Shown here in pieces: positions 61,154 to 64,000 of a stretch of 64,000 nt of DNA (position 1 is the first letter of the stretch; every line of letters starts with the position of its first letter). The stretch spans positions 75,572 to 139,571 of the forward strand of contig NZ_QWGL01000004.1 of assembly GCF_003435375.1 (NCBI RefSeq). The letters are read 5' to 3'. Source of the DNA: Clostridium sp. AM34-11AC. GTDB taxonomy: Bacteria > Bacillota > Clostridia > Lachnospirales > Lachnospiraceae. Position numbers and translations under genes: made by a program. Under the pieces are notes generated by a model that was given only the letters and a program-made list of their open reading frames with translations, searched no databases and had not been told where the DNA came from.

Positions 61154-62152
61154 TTACAGTGCGTTGATTTCTTTTTCTAATTCGCTGACTGCGCTCATGA
61201 CAGTCTCAAAGGTCGGCACATCACCATAGAGCATATCCTTCATTGCTTCGTAATCTGCGGCCAATGCTGCAAAGCGATACTCCGGGGGAACAAGCTTCAA
61301 GGTGCCGGGAATAGCTTCCTGATACTTTGCCCAGGCTCTCGGATAAAACTTCATCTTGAAGTCCACCACTGTCTTCAGCAATTCCACCCGGGCAAAGGCA
61401 GCTTCTTTCACAGGTGTCATGGACATACGGTACAGATCATAGTAGTGCCGGGAATAACGCTGCGGCATTTCCGAACTCTCGGGTCTGTTGGCTTCATGGT
61501 GCAGAATCGTTGCCTTCTCCCAGAAAGTCCGCTCCGGCGCAACGGTCAGAATAGCCGTGTCCTTTTGCACAAATACTTTTGGGTAATAGGTTGCGGCATA
61601 GGGCTCGATCTGAGCGATTTTTGCGGGCGTCCAAGCGGCCAGCGCACCGATCTCCAAACGAATAACCTGCAAGGTAGCGGGATTTGTAAACAGGTGCGGA
61701 TAGGCAAAGGTAACTGTCTGTTTGTCCTTTTCGTCTATGTAAATATTCGCCTCACAGCCAAGCTCCTGAGAAAGTTCTGCCTGAATGGTGGGACAAAACT
61801 GCTCCGCAAGAAAAACCTCTGCCCGAGCATTGGCTTCTTTGTTGAACGTATCCTGTTTGGTGTTGGAACGTTTTTCCCATGGCTCGTCCTTACCGTATCC
61901 CAGCACCCGCCAATCCAGAATCAGATCAATATCTTCGGAAAAGCGGCTGATCAGATTGAATGCCTTGGAAAGACTGGTGTCGCCTTTGAAGGTAATAGTC
62001 TCTTTCCACGGGCAGCGGTGGAACAGATAATCCAGCGTAAAGCATACCCAAAAATCTTTTTCTACGATGGCATCATTCAAGCCCATTTTATCGGCGGTAT
62101 TTCGGAACAGTTCGCGCCGATCACTTTCCGGCAATCGTGCTACATTCCTCAT
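61154..62152 (-). CDS. abiEii: AbiEii-family nucleotidyltransferase toxin
   Basis: A 332-residue toxin of the type IV AbiE toxin-antitoxin/phage abortive-infection system. The N-terminus carries IVEKDFWVCFTLDYLF, then the nucleotidyltransferase motif: FKGDTSLSKAF (Gly57-Ser60) and SEDIDL with Asp74 and Asp76. Family members usually have GG at the start of this motif; here it is GD. Later features are RLEIGA and RTFWEKATILHHEA near residue 215. AbiEii/MenT-type toxins add nucleotides to tRNA or other targets. ATGA overlap with the antitoxin gene; GGAGGTGA precedes the ATG. Confidence 0.9.
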   Translation of the reverse strand: MRNVARLPESDRRELFRNTADKMGLNDAIVEKDFWVCFTLDYLFHRCPWKETITFKGDTSLSKAFNLISRFSEDIDLILDWRVLGYGKDEPWEKRSNTKQDTFNKEANARAEVFLAEQFCPTIQAELSQELGCEANIYIDEKDKQTVTFAYPHLFTNPATLQVIRLEIGALAAWTPAKIAQIEPYAATYYPKVFVQKDTAILTVAPERTFWEKATILHHEANRPESSEMPQRYSRHYYDLYRMSMTPVKEAAFARVELLKTVVDFKMKFYPRAWAKYQEAIPGTLKLVPPEYRFAALAADYEAMKDMLYGDVPTFETVMSAVSELEKEINAL

Positions 62153-62763
62153 TGTGTGTCACCTCCACACATTTTTCGTATCGTATCATAAACCCAATCC
62201 GTGGATTCCGTTGCCTCTTTCAGACAGGCTTGCTTTTCAGCCTCGGACAGCTTTTCAGAAAGCGTCTGTATGATCTCCGGCGTCACGTTGGTCCTTCCCA
62301 GAGTTTTCAGCGCCTGGATCACCAGACTCGTCATGTAAGACAGGCCAGTGATTTCCTTGTTGGTCCTATGCTTAAATTCCAGCTTGGTGGAATTCCACTC
62401 ATAGGTCTTATACGGACCGTCGCTGATGTAGGACCAGACCGCTGTTACCTGTGTAGAGAGACCCAACAGGTTCAGGGCCGTATTTCCACATGGGGCAATG
62501 GTCCAGTGGTAACACCGTGCCAATGCTTTGGCAACTGCATCCGGGTCGGCCGCTACATATTCATCAAGCAGTTTGCTGTACTTTGGCTTTTCGTAAATGC
62601 CTCTGATAATTCTGCGGATAATGCCAGATTGGTAAAGCCGCTTCAATCCTTGGCGAATTGTTGCGGTGTCCGCAATATCTGCAAAATCAGGAGCAACAAA
62701 AACTGCACCATCCTCAGCAGCAAGAATTCGCGCTCGTATTTTCTGCATATATCCATTGTCCAC
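62149..62763 (-). CDS. AbiEi-type antitoxin (DUF6088 family)
   Basis: A 204-residue antitoxin and autorepressor. The N-terminal winged-helix domain has FVAPDFADIADTATIRQGLKRLYQSGIIRRI and GIYEKPKYS. The C-terminal AbiEi-like domain has LARCYHWTIAPCGNTALNLLG and KLEFKHRTNKEI. GTG start, 9 bases after AAGGAG. Cotranscribed upstream of its toxin, the usual order. An operator-like palindrome covers its promoter. Confidence 0.88.
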   Translation of the reverse strand: MDNGYMQKIRARILAAEDGAVFVAPDFADIADTATIRQGLKRLYQSGIIRRIIRGIYEKPKYSKLLDEYVAADPDAVAKALARCYHWTIAPCGNTALNLLGLSTQVTAVWSYISDGPYKTYEWNSTKLEFKHRTNKEITGLSYMTSLVIQALKTLGRTNVTPEIIQTLSEKLSEAEKQACLKEATESTDWVYDTIRKMCGGDTQ

Positions 62764-62786
62764 GACCGTGCTCTCCTTTCATGATA

Positions 62787-62823
62787 TCACGAATATTATA
62801 TACTATTCGTGACATGGTTTCAA
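62787..62823 (-). promoter_or_regulatory. abiE promoter with an overlapping operator palindrome
   Basis: Minus-strand TTGAAA (62818-62823) and TATAAT (62795-62800), 17-bp spacer. The palindrome TCACGAATA / TATTCGTGA (62787-62795 and 62804-62812) has an 8-bp centre that lies over the -10. This is the arrangement expected for negative autoregulation by AbiEi. Confidence 0.75.
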
Positions 62824-62840
62824 TACAAACATCGGAATTT

Positions 62841-62969
62841 TCACTTTATTATTTTCAAAATCTTGAGGTTTATTCGGAGAGCGTGATATAGCATAGGGTG
62901 CATATTCCGCAGGTGATGGTTGCACATGATGGTAAAGTCTTTCGTTTTTTCAACTCTGAATACAGCCAT
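62841..62969 (-). pseudogene. Truncated N-terminus of a mobile-element replication-type protein
   Basis: Behind AAAGGAGG, the frame starts MAVFRVEKTKDFTIMCNHHL and has a further 22 residues. The first ~22 match the start of helix-turn-helix proteins (RepA/DnaD-like) encoded on Firmicutes integrative elements, which continue for 250 or more residues. Here similarity stops after NHHLRN and a stop follows soon after. The rest of the element is missing, so this is a remnant. Confidence 0.65.
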
Positions 62970-63061
62970 TACAAGACCTCCTTTCCTTTGAAAATGGGTA
63001 TGAAAAAAGGGCATCCACTGGTTAAAGTGAAACGCCCACGGCAAGACAATATTGACTTTTC

Positions 63062-63928
63062 TTAAAGCTGAGACAGGATTTCTCCAATATCTCCATTGAT
63101 ACAAATGGACTTCTTTCTGATTTCGTCAGGCGCATACGCCTCTCCATAATTGAGACAGGCATAAGTGGCATCTTTCCAGTCATGAGCCATGCGCCAGAAA
63201 CTGTACTTCACTATGGTTGGGGTGTTGTAGCCGACACCCAGCTCCAGAAAGAGAATTTTCTGCTCGCTTCGAGTTCGGAGAAAATTTTCGTACTGCTCCG
63301 CTGCCTTGTGCCAGCCTTCGTCCTCCACAAAGGTATCATCGCAGCGGAGATTCATGGTCATGGGCTTGCCGCAGTGAGGGCAGACGGGTAAAAGTTCTGT
63401 CGGTACTTTCATATTCTGCTGCCGCTTGACCATTTCACGAATCGCAGCTTCGTTATCAAAGGTTTCCTGACAGCACGGCTCACTGCACTGGAACAGGCCG
63501 TAATCGCCCTGCGTGTAAAACAGCCGCTTTTTATCAAAGCCTGCTTTCTGAAAACAGTGATCCACGTTGGTCGTGATAACGAAATAATCCTTGTCAGACA
63601 CCAGCTTCAAAAGGTCATCGTAGACCGGTTTGGGGGCATCCATATAGCGGTTGATATAGATGTATCGGCTCCAATAGCTCCAATGCTCCTCCGGCATGGC
63701 AAAGGGATAAAAGCCGCCGGAATACATATCTTGGATGCCGTACTTTGCCGCAAAGTCGGAAAAGTATTTTTCAAACCGTTCGCCGGTGTAAACAAATCCG
63801 GCTGAGGTGGAAAGACCGGCTCCGGCACCGATCACCACGGCGTCACAGTCCTGCAATGCAGCTTTCAATCGCTCAATCTGCTCTGAGCAGCTTTTCGTAT
63901 ATGGCTTTGTCCAAATCCTTGAAAACAT
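63062..63928 (-). CDS. Sir2-family protein, class M-like (SirTM)
   Basis: A 288-residue sirtuin. The NAD-binding motif is VVIGAGAGLSTSAGF (31-45). Classical sirtuins have TQN-x-D and a catalytic His in HG; here these are TTNVDHCF (Asn121, Asp123) and YTQGDYG with Gln140 in place of His. That change defines class M sirtuins, which are mono-ADP-ribosyltransferases rather than deacetylases. Zinc ligands are Cys148, Cys152/153, Cys183 and Cys186. AAAGGAGGTGAT gives a near-perfect ribosome site. Known SirTM genes lie with macrodomain, lipoate-ligase and GcvH-like genes; none follow here, and upstream sequence lies outside the window. Confidence 0.85.
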   Translation of the reverse strand: MFSRIWTKPYTKSCSEQIERLKAALQDCDAVVIGAGAGLSTSAGFVYTGERFEKYFSDFAAKYGIQDMYSGGFYPFAMPEEHWSYWSRYIYINRYMDAPKPVYDDLLKLVSDKDYFVITTNVDHCFQKAGFDKKRLFYTQGDYGLFQCSEPCCQETFDNEAAIREMVKRQQNMKVPTELLPVCPHCGKPMTMNLRCDDTFVEDEGWHKAAEQYENFLRTRSEQKILFLELGVGYNTPTIVKYSFWRMAHDWKDATYACLNYGEAYAPDEIRKKSICINGDIGEILSQL

Positions 63929-64000
63929 TGAAGATCACCTCCTTTACACTGGTATTTCTAAGTTATCAACCACCACTTCAAGTCAACATCATAAACTTAA

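Overview
The window looks like chromosome from a spore-forming member of the Clostridia, most likely Lachnospiraceae. The evidence is strong Gram-positive Shine-Dalgarno sites, TTGACA/TATAAT-type promoters with 17-bp spacers, a Rex/AcpS/Nnr/Alr/MazF operon, a split IspH-RpsA pair, an alpha/beta small acid-soluble spore protein, a GerA/SpoVAF-type germination protein and a clostridial 6S RNA. I cannot name the genus. Most genes lie on the minus strand and are packed into overlapping operons. The few plus-strand genes are xpt, an MBL-fold hydrolase, the spoVAF-like gene and an S9 peptidase. || Layout. 1-3.6 kb: partial AI-2E-type transporter, 6S RNA, HAD phosphatase, SleB-like cell-wall hydrolase, YbaK deacylase. 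3.8-9 kb: tryptophan-type ABC importer (SBP, permease, ATPase) and RecQ. 9.3-20 kb: xpt, a CNNM/CorC membrane protein, the rex-acpS-nnr-alr-mazF operon, an ABC-F ATPase with a long leader, a MATE pump. 20-28 kb: MetNIQ methionine importer, Mrp ATPase, HPr, MBL hydrolase, QueH, RpoD. 28-37 kb: a lipid kinase, then a long overlapping operon nadE-trmH-nfeD-SPFH-patatin-small membrane protein-birA-mutY. 37-48 kb: SpoVAF-like protein, second ABC-F, AEC transporter, GuaB, a three-gene cobalamin block (cbiG, tandem-domain cobU, cobD-like), a SASP and a lipoprotein. 49-58 kb: rpsA-ispH-cmk-flavoprotein-PPK2 run, DUF3783 protein, tRNA-Pro(GGG), NhaC antiporter, YebC. 58-61 kb: S9 peptidase and TraX-like protein. 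61.1-64 kb: an accessory patch with an AbiEi/AbiEii toxin-antitoxin pair, a truncated mobile-element gene and a class-M-like sirtuin. || The intergenic DNA is unusually structured. At least three dispersed repeat families are visible. Family A is about 138 bp when full length and palindromic; it sits beside terminators or just upstream of plus-strand genes. Family B is a 133-bp MITE-like element with terminal inverted repeats and 8-bp target duplications; one copy lies in the 5'-UTR of ptsH. Family C is a 41-bp hairpin present as two identical copies. The best candidates for new biology are the MITE family and its effect on ptsH, the tandem CobU fusion with a degenerate second domain, the sirtuin with Gln in place of the catalytic His next to an AbiE module, and the structured leader upstream of the ABC-F gene.
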